From Gammaproteobacteria bacterium (GTDB lineage: Bacteria > Pseudomonadota > Gammaproteobacteria > Pseudomonadales > Azotimanducaceae), in the NCBI GenBank assembly GCA_021773565.1, contig JAJFJZ010000025.1:186001-250000 (forward strand): a stretch of 64,000 nt of DNA, in the 5' to 3' direction. Below, one piece after another: positions 45,883 to 55,598 of the stretch. Positions within the stretch are counted from its first letter, which is position 1. The number at the start of each line of letters is the position of its first letter. Under the pieces are notes generated by a model. It was not told the DNA's origin, did no database searches, and was given only the letters and a program-made list of their open reading frames with translations. Both the position numbers and the translations under genes were made by a program.

Positions 45883-46807
45883 ACCGCACTAGCATATTCT
45901 GCAGTGCCTCGATAAAAAGTAGCGGTTGGTCCAGAAAAACGTGGTGTTGGGCATCAGGTATAGCAACGGCGGGTATAACATCATCTGCGATAGATTCTGC
46001 AGTATGCTGTTCAGTGCCGGATAGGAGCGCCTGCACATAGGTAACGGTTTTTTCGCTAAACAGCATACTGTTCTGACCATAAATCAGGCCCACCTTAAAG
46101 CCCGGGATTAGCCCGAGACGAGTGAAATCTTCCGGTTTGCGCTCTACATTACTGAGTGTGGACGGCAGGTCTTCATCAAACTTCCAGGTCCAGCCACCAT
46201 CTTCCGGACGCAAGGATGTTTTTGCAATGTAGGTAATCAGGTATTCGTTGTCACAGGGTTGGGGTGGCTGAAGGCGAAACCGGGCCTGTGCAGACTCCCT
46301 GTCAGGGTAAATTGCAGCCCGTGTACCTGGAGGGGGAAGTTCCGGTGCAGGATCATCCGGATGTCGAATTCCTGAATCTACCAATATTAGAGCACCAAAA
46401 CGATCTGGCGCGACATTCAGGGTTTTCACCGCAATCAATCCACCAAAACTATGTGCAACCAAAGTGGAATCGTTTGGCAAACGGGCAGCGTCTGCTACGG
46501 CAAGCACTTCCTGAACATAGGTTGAACCGGAGTATGCATAGCGATAATCAGAATCACCCATACCACTCAGATCCATCGCCACAACATAGTGGCTGTCCAG
46601 AAGGTTTGGCGCAATAAAATCCCACCAGTGCGAGTGTGCATACATACCGTGTATCAACAGAATTGCCGGTTTGGAAGGATCTCCCCAGCAGCGGTAAAAT
46701 ACCTCGCACTCTTCAACTTCCACAGTAAAGCTTTCGGCTTCAGTCTCAATACTCTCCCAAAACCAGTCAGGAATTGGACTGCTGGCAGCTTTGTCCCAAC
46801 GAGCCAT
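45869..46807 (-). CDS. Alpha/beta hydrolase
   Basis: The 312-residue protein has the alpha/beta hydrolase fold: oxyanion segment [23 protein letters not shown], the nucleophile elbow VAHSFGG with Ser at residue 120, an Asp-containing strand ALILVDSG and a likely catalytic His in [12 protein letters not shown] near the end. It could be an esterase, thioesterase or C-C hydrolase. Nine bases separate it from the acyl-CoA dehydrogenase gene upstream, so it probably belongs to the same acyl-CoA catabolic unit. No signal peptide is seen. Confidence 0.85.
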   Translation of the reverse strand: MARWDKAASSPIPDWFWESIETEAESFTVEVEECEVFYRCWGDPSKPAILLIHGMYAHSHWWDFIAPNLLDSHYVVAMDLSGMGDSDYRYAYSGSTYVQEVLAVADAARLPNDSTLVAHSFGGLIAVKTLNVAPDRFGALILVDSGIRHPDDPAPELPPPGTRAAIYPDRESAQARFRLQPPQPCDNEYLITYIAKTSLRPEDGGWTWKFDEDLPSTLSNVERKPEDFTRLGLIPGFKVGLIYGQNSMLFSEKTVTYVQALLSGTEQHTAESIADDVIPAVAIPDAQHHVFLDQPLLFIEALQNMLVRFSPS

Positions 46808-46815
46808 AGAAAACT

Positions 46816-47946
46816 TTACAAGCGACCGAATCGCTTAAGGTGAAAATCCGCATTCCCGAACAGGGTGAGTATGCTGGTGAGTCTTTTAAAGTAATGACCA
46901 ATGTTCAATTCTTCAGTCATGCCCATTCCACCGTGTAACTGCACAGCGCTTTGACCCACAAATCGGGCAGACTTGCCCAGCTGGACCTTTAACGCGGAAA
47001 CGGCTTTCTGAGCCACAGGACCATAACCCTCGTCCAGGCGAATCGCCGCCATAAACAATATGGATTTGGATTGCTCATGTTCCATAAACATATCTACCAT
47101 GCGGTGTTGCAATACCTGAAATTTGCCAATCGGCTGGCCAAACTGCTCCCGGGTTTTACAATATTCAACGGTATTCTTGTAGAGCACCTCCATTGCGCCC
47201 ACTGCTTCTGCACCTATGGCCAGAATAGCTTCGTCTATCACCTGCTCCACCACAGCGAAACCTTCATCAAGTGTTCCCAACAGATCCGAACCTGGAACGG
47301 AAACGTTTTCCAGCACCACTTCCGATGCGCGTAAGCCATCCACCGTTGGGTAGTCTCTGCGGCTGACGCCAAGGGCATTGGCATCGACCACAAACACACT
47401 TATGCCGGCTTCGTCTCTCTGGGCGCCGGAAGTTCGGGCGCTCACAATTATAATGTCTGCGTTCTGCGCGTTGAGTACTACGGCCTTGTGACCGTTTAGT
47501 TTAAAAGAGTCACCCTCGGCAACAGCGCTTGTAGTCACATCAGCCAGATTGTAACGGCTTTGTGGTTCAGCATACGCGAACGCTCCCTGTACAGAACCAT
47601 CTATGATTCCACCCAGCAATTTTTCTTTCTGTTCTGCATTCCCACCTGCTTTTAAAGCACCGCCTGCCATAATCACAGATGGCAAGAAAGGTTCCACAAC
47701 AAGGCCTTTGCCAAACTGTTCCATTAAAATCATGGTATCAACGGCTGAGCCACCAAAGCCCCCATCTTCTTCGCTAAAGGGCACTCCCAGCCATCCCAGC
47801 TCGGCAAATGTGCTCCAGTTACCAGCATTAAAACCAGCACTTTCTGAACAATTTTTCTGCCGGGTTTCAAAGTCGTAGTCATTCTGGATGAACCGCGCCA
47901 CGCTCTCCTGCAGTAAATTTTGTTCGTCAGTAAAAGAAAAATCCAT
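46816..47946 (-). CDS. Acyl-CoA dehydrogenase (376 residues)
   Basis: This FAD enzyme oxidises an acyl-CoA at the alpha-beta bond. N-, middle- and C-terminal domains of the family are visible: MDFSFTDEQNLLQESVARFI, AFAYAEPQSRYNLADVTT, CKTREQFGQPIGKFQVLQHR and the terminal QLHGGMGMTEELNIGHYFKR. The ATG follows a strong AGGAG by seven bases. The C-terminal helix does not carry the Glu used as base by medium-chain enzymes; a Glu in VIDEAILAIG is in the alternative position. It lies 66 bases after another acyl-CoA dehydrogenase gene. Confidence 0.9.
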   Translation of the reverse strand: MDFSFTDEQNLLQESVARFIQNDYDFETRQKNCSESAGFNAGNWSTFAELGWLGVPFSEEDGGFGGSAVDTMILMEQFGKGLVVEPFLPSVIMAGGALKAGGNAEQKEKLLGGIIDGSVQGAFAYAEPQSRYNLADVTTSAVAEGDSFKLNGHKAVVLNAQNADIIIVSARTSGAQRDEAGISVFVVDANALGVSRRDYPTVDGLRASEVVLENVSVPGSDLLGTLDEGFAVVEQVIDEAILAIGAEAVGAMEVLYKNTVEYCKTREQFGQPIGKFQVLQHRMVDMFMEHEQSKSILFMAAIRLDEGYGPVAQKAVSALKVQLGKSARFVGQSAVQLHGGMGMTEELNIGHYFKRLTSILTLFGNADFHLKRFGRL

Positions 47947-48012
47947 TGGTAACTCCTGTTAGTCCGGCGCTGTTCACCAGAGGTTTATTAATCGAAATTA
48001 TAATTCGTTTGC

Positions 48013-49218
48013 TTAAAGCCCTAACACTGCTTTTGCAACAATATTCTTCTGGATCTCGGTAGACCCACCAAAAATAGTTGAAGCACGCCCCCACAACATA
48101 GCCTGCAATGCCGGCAGTGATTCTTCCGGGCCGATGGGACCCTCGTTGTCCAAAGATAGTTCGTCGGGGTATGGCATTGAGTAATACCCGAGCGCTTCAA
48201 CCTTTAGCTCAGCAATACGTTGGCTTATTTCCGTTCCCTTGAGTTTTAGGATGGAAGATTCCGGGCCCGGTGCTCCGCCCTTCTCAACAGTTGCCAGGGT
48301 ACGCAGCTCGGTAATCTCAAGCGCCATTAGTTCTACTTCTACAGCATCAATTTTTTCAACAAAACTTCGATCTTCTGCAAGCACGCCACCGTTTTGTTCC
48401 GTTGCAGCCGCGAGATCCCGCAATTGCCTGAGAGCGATTTGCGAGCGTGCAACGCCAGCAATTCCTGTGCGTTCATGTGTTAAAAGACCTTTTGCATAGG
48501 TCCAGCCCTTATCCTGCTCTCCAACCAGATTTTCAACCGGAACCCGAACATCTACCAGCGATACGCTGTTAACCGTGTGTTGCTCGCCCAGTAGATAAAT
48601 GGGGTGTACTTCGACACCAGGACTTTTCATGTCGATGAGAATAAAGCTGATACCCTGTTGCCGGCGTTGGGTGTTGAAATCGGTCCTCACCAGACAAAAC
48701 ATCCAATCTGCAATGTGCGCTCCACTGGTCCAGGTTTTTGTTCCGTTAACTATGTAATGGTCTCCATCAAGCACAGCCTTGGTCTGCAGGGACGCCAAAT
48801 CCGAACCCGAGCCCGGTTCTGAATATCCCTGACACCATTGGACACTGCCATCACGGATAGAAGGTAAATGTTGTTCTCTAATCTCATCACTGGCCCAGGT
48901 ATAGAGCACCGGCGCCAACATCCGCACTCCAAAGGCACTCATAGCTGGACAGCCCGCTGCCGCAGTTTCCCTGTCCCAGATGTATTTTTGTGTCGGAGTC
49001 CAGTCTGTTCCCCCGTGTTCCAGCGGCCAGTCAGGTACAGACCATTTTCGAGCTACAAGCGCATCAAACCAATGCTGTTCTTCTGCCGGTCTTTTTCCAG
49101 CATATCCCCCGGTGGGCGTAGTCTTGCGACCGCGGGCCTGTGCGGGCCAGGCAGAATCAATAAAAGCCCGTACTTCCTGCTGAAATGCCAAATCCTGACT
49201 GTTCAACTCCAAATCCAT
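48013..49218 (-). CDS. Acyl-CoA dehydrogenase (401 residues)
   Basis: This second family member has LAFQQEVRAFIDSAWP, WCQGYSEPGSGSDLASLQTK (FAD-binding middle domain), NGTKTWTSGAHIADW, LLTHERTGIAGVARSQIAL and the C-terminal RASTIFGGSTEIQKNIVAK. In the last motif Gly replaces the Glu that is the base in medium-chain enzymes; the Glu in LLTHERTG may serve instead. Pairs of such proteins form mixed complexes in some side-chain-degrading systems, which is a reasonable but untested idea here. It starts the minus-strand unit and is divergent from the crotonase gene. Confidence 0.9.
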   Translation of the reverse strand: MDLELNSQDLAFQQEVRAFIDSAWPAQARGRKTTPTGGYAGKRPAEEQHWFDALVARKWSVPDWPLEHGGTDWTPTQKYIWDRETAAAGCPAMSAFGVRMLAPVLYTWASDEIREQHLPSIRDGSVQWCQGYSEPGSGSDLASLQTKAVLDGDHYIVNGTKTWTSGAHIADWMFCLVRTDFNTQRRQQGISFILIDMKSPGVEVHPIYLLGEQHTVNSVSLVDVRVPVENLVGEQDKGWTYAKGLLTHERTGIAGVARSQIALRQLRDLAAATEQNGGVLAEDRSFVEKIDAVEVELMALEITELRTLATVEKGGAPGPESSILKLKGTEISQRIAELKVEALGYYSMPYPDELSLDNEGPIGPEESLPALQAMLWGRASTIFGGSTEIQKNIVAKAVLGL

Positions 49219-49347
49219 AATAAACGATCCCCCGAGAATGCAGTTTAAATACTATGCGGCCTCCCAATCAGATACAAGATGCCTTAGGAATGATTGGCGT
49301 ACCACAGCAAGAGCGGGCAACATAGGTACAACATTCAGCAATCCACT

Positions 49348-50217
49348 ATGAGCAAGAGTATGACTTACGAACAAATACTATTTGAGGTGAACAATTCGAT
49401 TCTGACCATTACCCTGAATCGACCCGAAAAACTTAACGCTTTCACTCGCCAGATGATGACGGAGCTGATAGATGCATTCGACAGAGCAGATGCAGACGAT
49501 GAAATTCGTGCCATCATAATTACTGGTGCGGGGCGCGCTTTTTGTGCCGGGGCAGATCTCTCCAGCGGAGGAAATACCTTTGATGCCGACGCGCGTGACG
49601 ACCGGACTTCTGGCCTTCAGCGTGATGGAGGCGGCAGACTGACCTTGCGCATTTTTGACTGTACAAAACCGGTAATTGCTGCCGTTAATGGCGCAGCTGT
49701 GGGAATCGGAGCAACCATGTTACTCGCTATGGATATTCGTTTGGCAGCAGACAGTGCCAAATTCGGGTTTGTGTTCTCGCGCCGTGGCATTGTTCCCGAG
49801 GCGTGCTCCAGTTATTTTTTGCCGCGACTGGTCGGCATCAGCCAGGCGCTGGAGTGGGCATATTCTGGCAAAGTGTTTGAATCGGCAGAAGCTCTGCGGG
49901 GTGGTCTTGTGCGCAGTGTTCATCCGGGTGATAGCCTTTTGGAAGAAGCGCGTACGCTCGCAAACCAGTTCACCAATGAAACTTCGGCAGTATCTGTGGC
50001 ACTAATCAGACAGATGATGTGGAAAATGTTGGGCGCCAGTGATCCAATGGATGCACACAAGATAGACTCGCGTGGTATATATCATATGGGACGATCGCCG
50101 GACTGTCGGGAAGGAGTGGAATCATTTCTGGCTAAACGACCCGCTCAATTCCCTATGCAGGTCAGCAAGGATATGCCGGAATATTATCCGTGGTGGAAAG
50201 AACAGAAATTCGAGTAA
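49348..50217 (+). CDS. Enoyl-CoA hydratase/isomerase family protein
   Basis: The crotonase-fold protein (289 residues from ATG 49348; 18 more codons are open upstream) has LTITLNRPEKLNAFTRQMM, RAFCAGADLSSGG, the oxyanion helix AVNGAAVGIGATMLLAMD and GIVPEACSSYFLPRLVG. The Glu in GIVPE matches the second catalytic acid of hydratases, but the first acid is not seen at the usual place (KFGFVFSRRG), so it may be an isomerase or have another crotonase activity. It is divergent from the acyl-CoA dehydrogenase genes and probably acts in the same degradation route. Confidence 0.87.
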   Translation: MSKSMTYEQILFEVNNSILTITLNRPEKLNAFTRQMMTELIDAFDRADADDEIRAIIITGAGRAFCAGADLSSGGNTFDADARDDRTSGLQRDGGGRLTLRIFDCTKPVIAAVNGAAVGIGATMLLAMDIRLAADSAKFGFVFSRRGIVPEACSSYFLPRLVGISQALEWAYSGKVFESAEALRGGLVRSVHPGDSLLEEARTLANQFTNETSAVSVALIRQMMWKMLGASDPMDAHKIDSRGIYHMGRSPDCREGVESFLAKRPAQFPMQVSKDMPEYYPWWKEQKFE

Positions 50218-50274
50218 ACTGGAAAACTACTTTTGCATATAGCACAGTAAACAAGGACAAATTCCTGGTACAGC

Positions 50275-53163
50275 ATGTTTAAAAAGATATTCAAAAAAGA
50301 TGTCGCCTTAAGCGAGGGCAATGCGCAGATTATTCTAAATCGGCTATCGAACATGTCAGAAGAAGAACAAATTGAAAAGCAGGATGAACTATATTCACTC
50401 GCTTTATCGTATGACGATCCCCTGGTGAGGCGGGCCAGCACGGAGTTAATCTCTGACTTTGCAAAACTCTCCCAACTGTTAACGCACAACTGCGATGAAA
50501 CCACCCAGACCGCTGCTTTGCGAATAGCACAAAACATCGACTTCAGGTCCAAAGTGCTGGACTTGCCGCAACTGCTTGAAATTCCATGCGTCCAATTATC
50601 CTTGTTGCAACAGGCTGCAAACATCGAACAGGCAAAATTGGTTAAATTGCATTCGCAAATAGACATCGCCACCCTGGTGCCTGGCTGCGTTTCGGATGAA
50701 GTGCGACAGTGGCTGGTGTCTCAAATTGCTGATCTCGGACAACTGCAGGAACTTGAAAAAGCCAGTAGAAACAATAACAAGAATGTGAATCGCATTGCTC
50801 GCGAACAAATAACAAAGATAAAAATTTTTCGCGAACAACTTGCTGACCGGGAACAGGAAAGCGAACGTATCCGGCTGGCTACAATCGCGTTTCTGGAAAA
50901 AGAACTACCCGCTATCAAGCACCTGGATTCCCAAAAGGTCCATCTTGTATATGCAATTCTTAATCAACACAGAAAGCATAATCTGGCCGTACAAACCGGA
51001 AATAAATCTGCGCTGGACGCGCAATTATTTGCCAGCGCTGATCTGACACGCCTGCATCTTCTGCAGGAGAAAATTGCAAAGACAGAAAAACTGCTGGCGC
51101 AAGCAGCGCTTGAGCTTGACGAGCGCCTGGAACAACAAAGGGCTGAACAGGATAGACTCAAACAAATGCAGAAAGAGTCTCTCGATTCCGAAGCTGCAGA
51201 GCCGGAAAAGCAAAGCGAGCCTTTGACGGATAAAAACCCGAATGGGATCGAAGAACACAGCGTCGCACGTACACTGCTAAAAGAGATGCAAGACCAGCTG
51301 TTAAAGAACGAAGAGATACTTAAAAAACTTGGTAATTCCAAACCCGAGCCTCAAAATTATCACAATTTTTGGGGAGCGCAGGCGGCCTCTGCAAAACTTT
51401 CAAACAATTTGCAAGCCCTCGACAAAATGCAACCTGCCATGGCTGACACAGATCTGCTGGATCAATTGAAGCAGTCCAGGTTTAAACTCCATGAATTTGT
51501 GGAACATAGTAAAGGTGTCAGTACACGGCTAACCAATCAGCTTAATCGGTCACTTGATAAGCTCGACGGGCTGCTCCTTGAAGGGAATATGAAAAGTGCT
51601 ACTGGCTTGCACGCAGATTGCAGGACTAAAAGCCGCTTATTGCCTGCCGACCCAAACAACGTGCTGCTCAGCCGCTTTAATGATGTCGACAAAAAATTTA
51701 ATGAATTGAAAGACTGGCGCGCTTTTGCCGCACAACCGAAACAAATTGAGTTATGCGAGGCCGTAGAAAAACTTGCTGATAATGCACTTGATCCGGAAAC
51801 GCAAGCTGATAGCCTGAAACGGCTTCGAAAAAAATGGCAGGAACTGGGTCGTGCAAATCGGGCGCTAAGCCTTCGTTTTGATGCAGCGGCAAGCCGCGCC
51901 TTTGTGCCCTGCCAGGCTTATTTCGACGAACAGAGTAATATCCGCAAACGGAACCTCGAAAAACGCAAGACAGTGCTCATTCAGCTTGGGACTTATATAG
52001 CGGAAAACGACTGGAACAAAGCCTCTGTCGCGGACTGGAAAGCCAGTGAAAAGATCCTGCGCGCTGCGCGCTCTGAATGGAATTCATATATTCCTATTGA
52101 TCGCAGCAAGATGCGTGCAGTGCAGAAGAAATTTGATGCAGCGTGTGAACAAATCCACAAGAAACTGCACGAGGAATGGAACAAAAACCTGGACCAAAAA
52201 CAGGAATTGGTGAACCGGATTCGAACTCTGGCAGAAGCTGAAACATCGTTGGCTGAAATTATTGACGAAGCCAAATCCCTGCAAAAATCCTGGCGTGAGG
52301 TCGGTGTAACCCCCAGGGTTCCGGACCAACGCCTGTGGAGAGAGTTTCGAAAGTTCAGTGACAAAATATTTGCTCGCCGGGAAGAAGAGACCAGGCAACA
52401 CAAGGAAACCCTTGTCAAAGAGAATGCAGTTCTACAGGCGGAATACGAAGCCTTATTGGCAAGCATAAGCCAGTATGAGACGAATCTGTCCGAGCAGAAT
52501 ACCGTGGTGCCGGAGATAAAACCCCTGGTTGTATTACATCGCGCGCTTACTACAAAAACTTCTAACGCTCCGGCAAGCATGACAAACAAGGTCAGGAAAC
52601 TTGGCATAAAACTCAAAGACCTCGAAAAAAGCACGTTCACAAAACAACGCGCAGTAAGGTTGGAAATTCTGAAAGCGCTGGACACGGCGTTGATTGCCCT
52701 GGAGAGTAGTATTTTCACGGGTATCATCACCAAACCAGAGGAGCTGGAAGAAAGTTTGTTGAAAATCACAACACTTTTTCAGACTCGCCTGCCGGAAGGG
52801 GAATATGCCAGGATCGCTGCAGGCTGTAAAAAACGAGTCTGTGATCTGTTTGCGCTTTACTCCAACGATGATACCGAAGAGCGTGAACTATATTTTATCC
52901 AGGCTGCTCGTGATCAAACTGAAACGGTAGTGCGAGCAGAACTTGAAGCAGGTTTGAATTCGAATGCGTCCGACCAACAGTTGCGCATGCAAATGCAAGT
53001 AGAGCGATTGAAATCAGGACTTGCCAAGCGGCAAACAGAAACCCTGAATCCTGAACGGCTGGCACTGGATTGGTGCAGCACCCAAAGCTGTGGAAAGCAC
53101 AGGGCAGTATTGAGTGCGCGCTACTTTGCAGCGATGGCAGCCCTTTTGTTGATTACTTCCTGA
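50275..53163 (+). CDS. Large DUF349 coiled-coil protein
   Basis: The 962-residue protein consists mainly of charged helices with repeated DUF349-like units (Trp and Arg/Lys spaced as in LRKKWQELGRANRALSLRFD, KSWREVGVTPRVPDQRLWRE and WNSYIPIDRSKMRAVQKKFD, each about 75-80 residues). A long coiled coil is predicted around 260-350, and an N-terminal part resembling a HEAT-like helical region precedes it. The C terminus is short and hydrophobic (YFAAMAALLLIT). No signal peptide is seen, so it is likely cytoplasmic. I know of no established function for DUF349 proteins of this type. It is convergent with the sensor kinase gene. Confidence 0.83.
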   Translation: MFKKIFKKDVALSEGNAQIILNRLSNMSEEEQIEKQDELYSLALSYDDPLVRRASTELISDFAKLSQLLTHNCDETTQTAALRIAQNIDFRSKVLDLPQLLEIPCVQLSLLQQAANIEQAKLVKLHSQIDIATLVPGCVSDEVRQWLVSQIADLGQLQELEKASRNNNKNVNRIAREQITKIKIFREQLADREQESERIRLATIAFLEKELPAIKHLDSQKVHLVYAILNQHRKHNLAVQTGNKSALDAQLFASADLTRLHLLQEKIAKTEKLLAQAALELDERLEQQRAEQDRLKQMQKESLDSEAAEPEKQSEPLTDKNPNGIEEHSVARTLLKEMQDQLLKNEEILKKLGNSKPEPQNYHNFWGAQAASAKLSNNLQALDKMQPAMADTDLLDQLKQSRFKLHEFVEHSKGVSTRLTNQLNRSLDKLDGLLLEGNMKSATGLHADCRTKSRLLPADPNNVLLSRFNDVDKKFNELKDWRAFAAQPKQIELCEAVEKLADNALDPETQADSLKRLRKKWQELGRANRALSLRFDAAASRAFVPCQAYFDEQSNIRKRNLEKRKTVLIQLGTYIAENDWNKASVADWKASEKILRAARSEWNSYIPIDRSKMRAVQKKFDAACEQIHKKLHEEWNKNLDQKQELVNRIRTLAEAETSLAEIIDEAKSLQKSWREVGVTPRVPDQRLWREFRKFSDKIFARREEETRQHKETLVKENAVLQAEYEALLASISQYETNLSEQNTVVPEIKPLVVLHRALTTKTSNAPASMTNKVRKLGIKLKDLEKSTFTKQRAVRLEILKALDTALIALESSIFTGIITKPEELEESLLKITTLFQTRLPEGEYARIAAGCKKRVCDLFALYSNDDTEERELYFIQAARDQTETVVRAELEAGLNSNASDQQLRMQMQVERLKSGLAKRQTETLNPERLALDWCSTQSCGKHRAVLSARYFAAMAALLLITS

Positions 53164-53205
53164 CAATATTTATGTGGGGAGAAAGCTAGAATCCAGGTGC
53201 TTGCT

Positions 53206-54552
53206 TCAGACTGGAAATTGTACGCTCATGATTGCACCGCCTGACTCTCCGGAATGAATGTCGAGTGTTCCACCATAAACCGCCAACAGATCCGCTACCA
53301 CTGAAAGGCCAATCCCCTGTCCCGCAGTCACTGTGTCAGCACGCGTACCGCGTGTGAGTACGGCTTCTCGCATTGCTGGTTTAATTCCAGGACCATCGTC
53401 TTCTATGCTCAATAGTACCTGTGCAGAATCTCCTGCATAGTTTTGCTGGGTTAAAAGCAAGCCCTCGATTCGTATTCTGGATTTTCCGTACTTGAACGCA
53501 TTCTCGATGAGATTACCTAGAATTTCCATCAGGTCACTTTCATTTACGCGCACACCAAGGGTGGAATCAATATCCACCTCGACCTCCATATGTTTGTTGG
53601 CATAGGCCTTTGAGATGGCAGAGACCATTCTGGTAATTATCGGCGACAATGCCACTTTACCGGTTATCAGGGAAGACTTCGCACTACTGGCGCGTGAGAG
53701 TTGGTAGCGCACGGTATTTTGCATCTGGTTAAGCTGTTCCTGCATTAACTCATGGTTTGCAGAACCGCTTCCCTGCAACTCATTACCCACAACCGCCAGC
53801 GGCGTTTTCAGGCTGTGGGCAAGGTCTTCCATAGCAACACGGTACCGTGTTCGGTTATTTTCCTCATGCTCTACAAATCGGTCGAGGTTTGCGGCCAGGC
53901 CTTGAAGTTCGGGGGGGAAGTCTACTCCAAGGCGTTTTCGCGTGCCGGCTTCAAGCTCGCGTACCTGATTTTCCATCAATCGAATAGGCCTCAATCCCCA
54001 ACCCACAGCCACAAACTGGCCAAAAACAAACAGGACAGTTGCTGCAACCAGCCCAATTGTCAGGTTTCTGCGGAACTCCTTGATTTCTGCACGAAAGGGT
54101 AAGCTGTCCGTCATAACGCGAAAACTGAAAAGAGACTCGTTTGCAGCTTCCCAGATAACCGAATATTTTAAATCAAATTGTTTACCGTGCTGTTCAAATA
54201 AAAACGTTCCCGGCACAACTTTCTGGCTAAATGCCAGTAAATCTATTTCTGAGGTCAGTAGAGAAGGCGAGCTCCATATGACCTGGCCATCAGCATTCTG
54301 AACAGCAGCATACAGTCCGGATTCAGGTTGGGATAAACGTGGTTCTGGTAGTAACTCTGGAAACACCAGCTGGTCACCGGACTCTTCAGCAATTCCCATC
54401 AAACCATATACAACCAGCCGCAGTTGTTCCTGTGCCCCCGCTTCTACACTTGAAGTAAAGGAACGATCAAGAACCCAACCGGTTATGCCCAGAAAACAGC
54501 CAAGCAGCAGAGTTGTTATGATGATGAGCCGCTTTTGTAATCCCAATTTCAA
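53206..54552 (-). CDS. PhoQ-like sensor histidine kinase
   Basis: The 448-residue kinase has two transmembrane helices (about 8-27 and 165-187) around a periplasmic sensor domain of about 135 residues, then a HAMP-like linker. The phosphorylated His is in MEDLAHSLKTPLAVVGNEL, which resembles PhoQ (HALKTPLAV). The ATPase domain has NLIENAFKYG, DDGPGI and GQGIGLSVVADLL. The start appears to be TTG. The acidic metal-sensing patch of E. coli PhoQ is not evident, so the signal is unknown. It lies 32 bases after the response regulator gene and is its partner. Confidence 0.9.
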   Translation of the reverse strand: MKLGLQKRLIIITTLLLGCFLGITGWVLDRSFTSSVEAGAQEQLRLVVYGLMGIAEESGDQLVFPELLPEPRLSQPESGLYAAVQNADGQVIWSSPSLLTSEIDLLAFSQKVVPGTFLFEQHGKQFDLKYSVIWEAANESLFSFRVMTDSLPFRAEIKEFRRNLTIGLVAATVLFVFGQFVAVGWGLRPIRLMENQVRELEAGTRKRLGVDFPPELQGLAANLDRFVEHEENNRTRYRVAMEDLAHSLKTPLAVVGNELQGSGSANHELMQEQLNQMQNTVRYQLSRASSAKSSLITGKVALSPIITRMVSAISKAYANKHMEVEVDIDSTLGVRVNESDLMEILGNLIENAFKYGKSRIRIEGLLLTQQNYAGDSAQVLLSIEDDGPGIKPAMREAVLTRGTRADTVTAGQGIGLSVVADLLAVYGGTLDIHSGESGGAIMSVQFPV

Positions 54553-54584
54553 TTGGTTTTTGATGCCTCCCGGAGAAGCTCAGA

Positions 54585-55259
54585 TTAAGTATCGGTGGTA
54601 AAACGATAACCTTGTCCGCGCACGGTACGAATAAGTACAGCTTCGTCTTCCCTGGCGAGTTTTTTACGTAATCGTCCGACAAAAACCTCTATCACATTGC
54701 TATCGCGATCATAATCCTGATCATACATGTGATCTGTGAGTTCGGTTTTGGAGATAACCCTATTGGGATTTAACATCAGATATTCAAGCACTTTGTACTC
54801 AAAGGCAGTTAATTCAACGAGTCTGGAATCCAGCCGAACTTCCTTTTTGCCTGTATCCAGACTCAGCCCGTTTGCAGTTAACAGTGGCGAAGAATATCCG
54901 GCAGCGCGCCTGATAAGGGCATTCAGGCGTGCCTGAAGTTCTTCCATGTGAAATGGTTTGGTCAGGTAATCATCGGCACCCGCCTCCAGCCCGGCTACCT
55001 TGTCTTCCCAATGTTCACGCGCGGTTAGTATGAGTACAGGAAAACCATGTCCCTCAGCACGCAATTTTTTGATGAGATCAATTCCATTGAGTTTGGGCAG
55101 CCCCAAATCTATCACCGCCGCATCGTAGTCATATTCCCGGCCATAATAGAGTCCTTCTTCGCCATCCTGCGCTGCGTCCACAACAAGCCCGGTATCTGTC
55201 ATGTGACGAACCAGTTGTTGGCTGAGGTTGTGCTCGTCCTCCACGATAAGAATGCGCAT
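54585..55259 (-). CDS. OmpR/PhoP-family response regulator
   Basis: The 224-residue regulator has an N-terminal receiver domain (LIVEDEHNL acidic pocket, phospho-Asp in AAVIDLGLPKLNG, LILTARE, and Lys in LTKPFHMEEL) and a C-terminal winged-helix DNA-binding domain (about 125-220, TAFEYKVLEYLMLNPNRV and NVIEVFVGRLRKKL). It resembles PhoP and related regulators. Its ATG overlaps the TAA of the PepSY gene (TAATG), so the PepSY protein, regulator and kinase are probably translated together. Confidence 0.93.
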   Translation of the reverse strand: MRILIVEDEHNLSQQLVRHMTDTGLVVDAAQDGEEGLYYGREYDYDAAVIDLGLPKLNGIDLIKKLRAEGHGFPVLILTAREHWEDKVAGLEAGADDYLTKPFHMEELQARLNALIRRAAGYSSPLLTANGLSLDTGKKEVRLDSRLVELTAFEYKVLEYLMLNPNRVISKTELTDHMYDQDYDRDSNVIEVFVGRLRKKLAREDEAVLIRTVRGQGYRFTTDT

Positions 55260-55528
55260 TATTTCATTCTGCCATTACGATCTACTTTGTAGGTTTTAAC
55301 GCGCCCACCATCCAATACCACCCTGACCTTGTAACCACCGTTTTTTGTTGGGCTGGCGGATACGACGCGCCCCCGGGTTGCCCGACGCACAATGGCGGTT
55401 GCTTCCTGCATGGACAGTCCGGACTGTTGCGCCAATTGTTGGGCAAATACCGGGTCAGTGTTTTCCGCATGGGAAAACGAAACAACACCCAGGCAAGTGG
55501 CAATAAGTAGCACCCGTAAAGTTTTCAT
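55259..55528 (-). CDS. Small exported PepSY-domain protein
   Basis: The ATG at 55528 is preceded by GGAGGG and gives 89 residues; 17 upstream codons are also open but are unlikely to be used. It has a signal peptide (MKTLRVLLIATCLGVVSFSHA) and a PepSY-like domain of about 60 residues (GLSMQEATAIVRRATRGRVV, then GGYKVRVVLDGGRVKTYKVD). Small PepSY proteins often lie next to PhoP/PhoQ-type systems and may modulate the sensor or proteases in the periplasm. It is translationally coupled to the regulator gene. Confidence 0.87.
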   Translation of the reverse strand: MKTLRVLLIATCLGVVSFSHAENTDPVFAQQLAQQSGLSMQEATAIVRRATRGRVVSASPTKNGGYKVRVVLDGGRVKTYKVDRNGRMK

Positions 55529-55598
55529 CGCGAAAACCCTCCGTATGAAACCATTCATTGTACTACCTTGCCGCTGCATCGTTAAACTCGCTTGTTAC

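Noticed and set aside
51993-52769. 258-residue minus-strand frame opposite the DUF349 gene
   Set aside because: Ser/Arg/Cys-rich composition is typical of an antisense shadow of a Lys/Glu-rich coding region.
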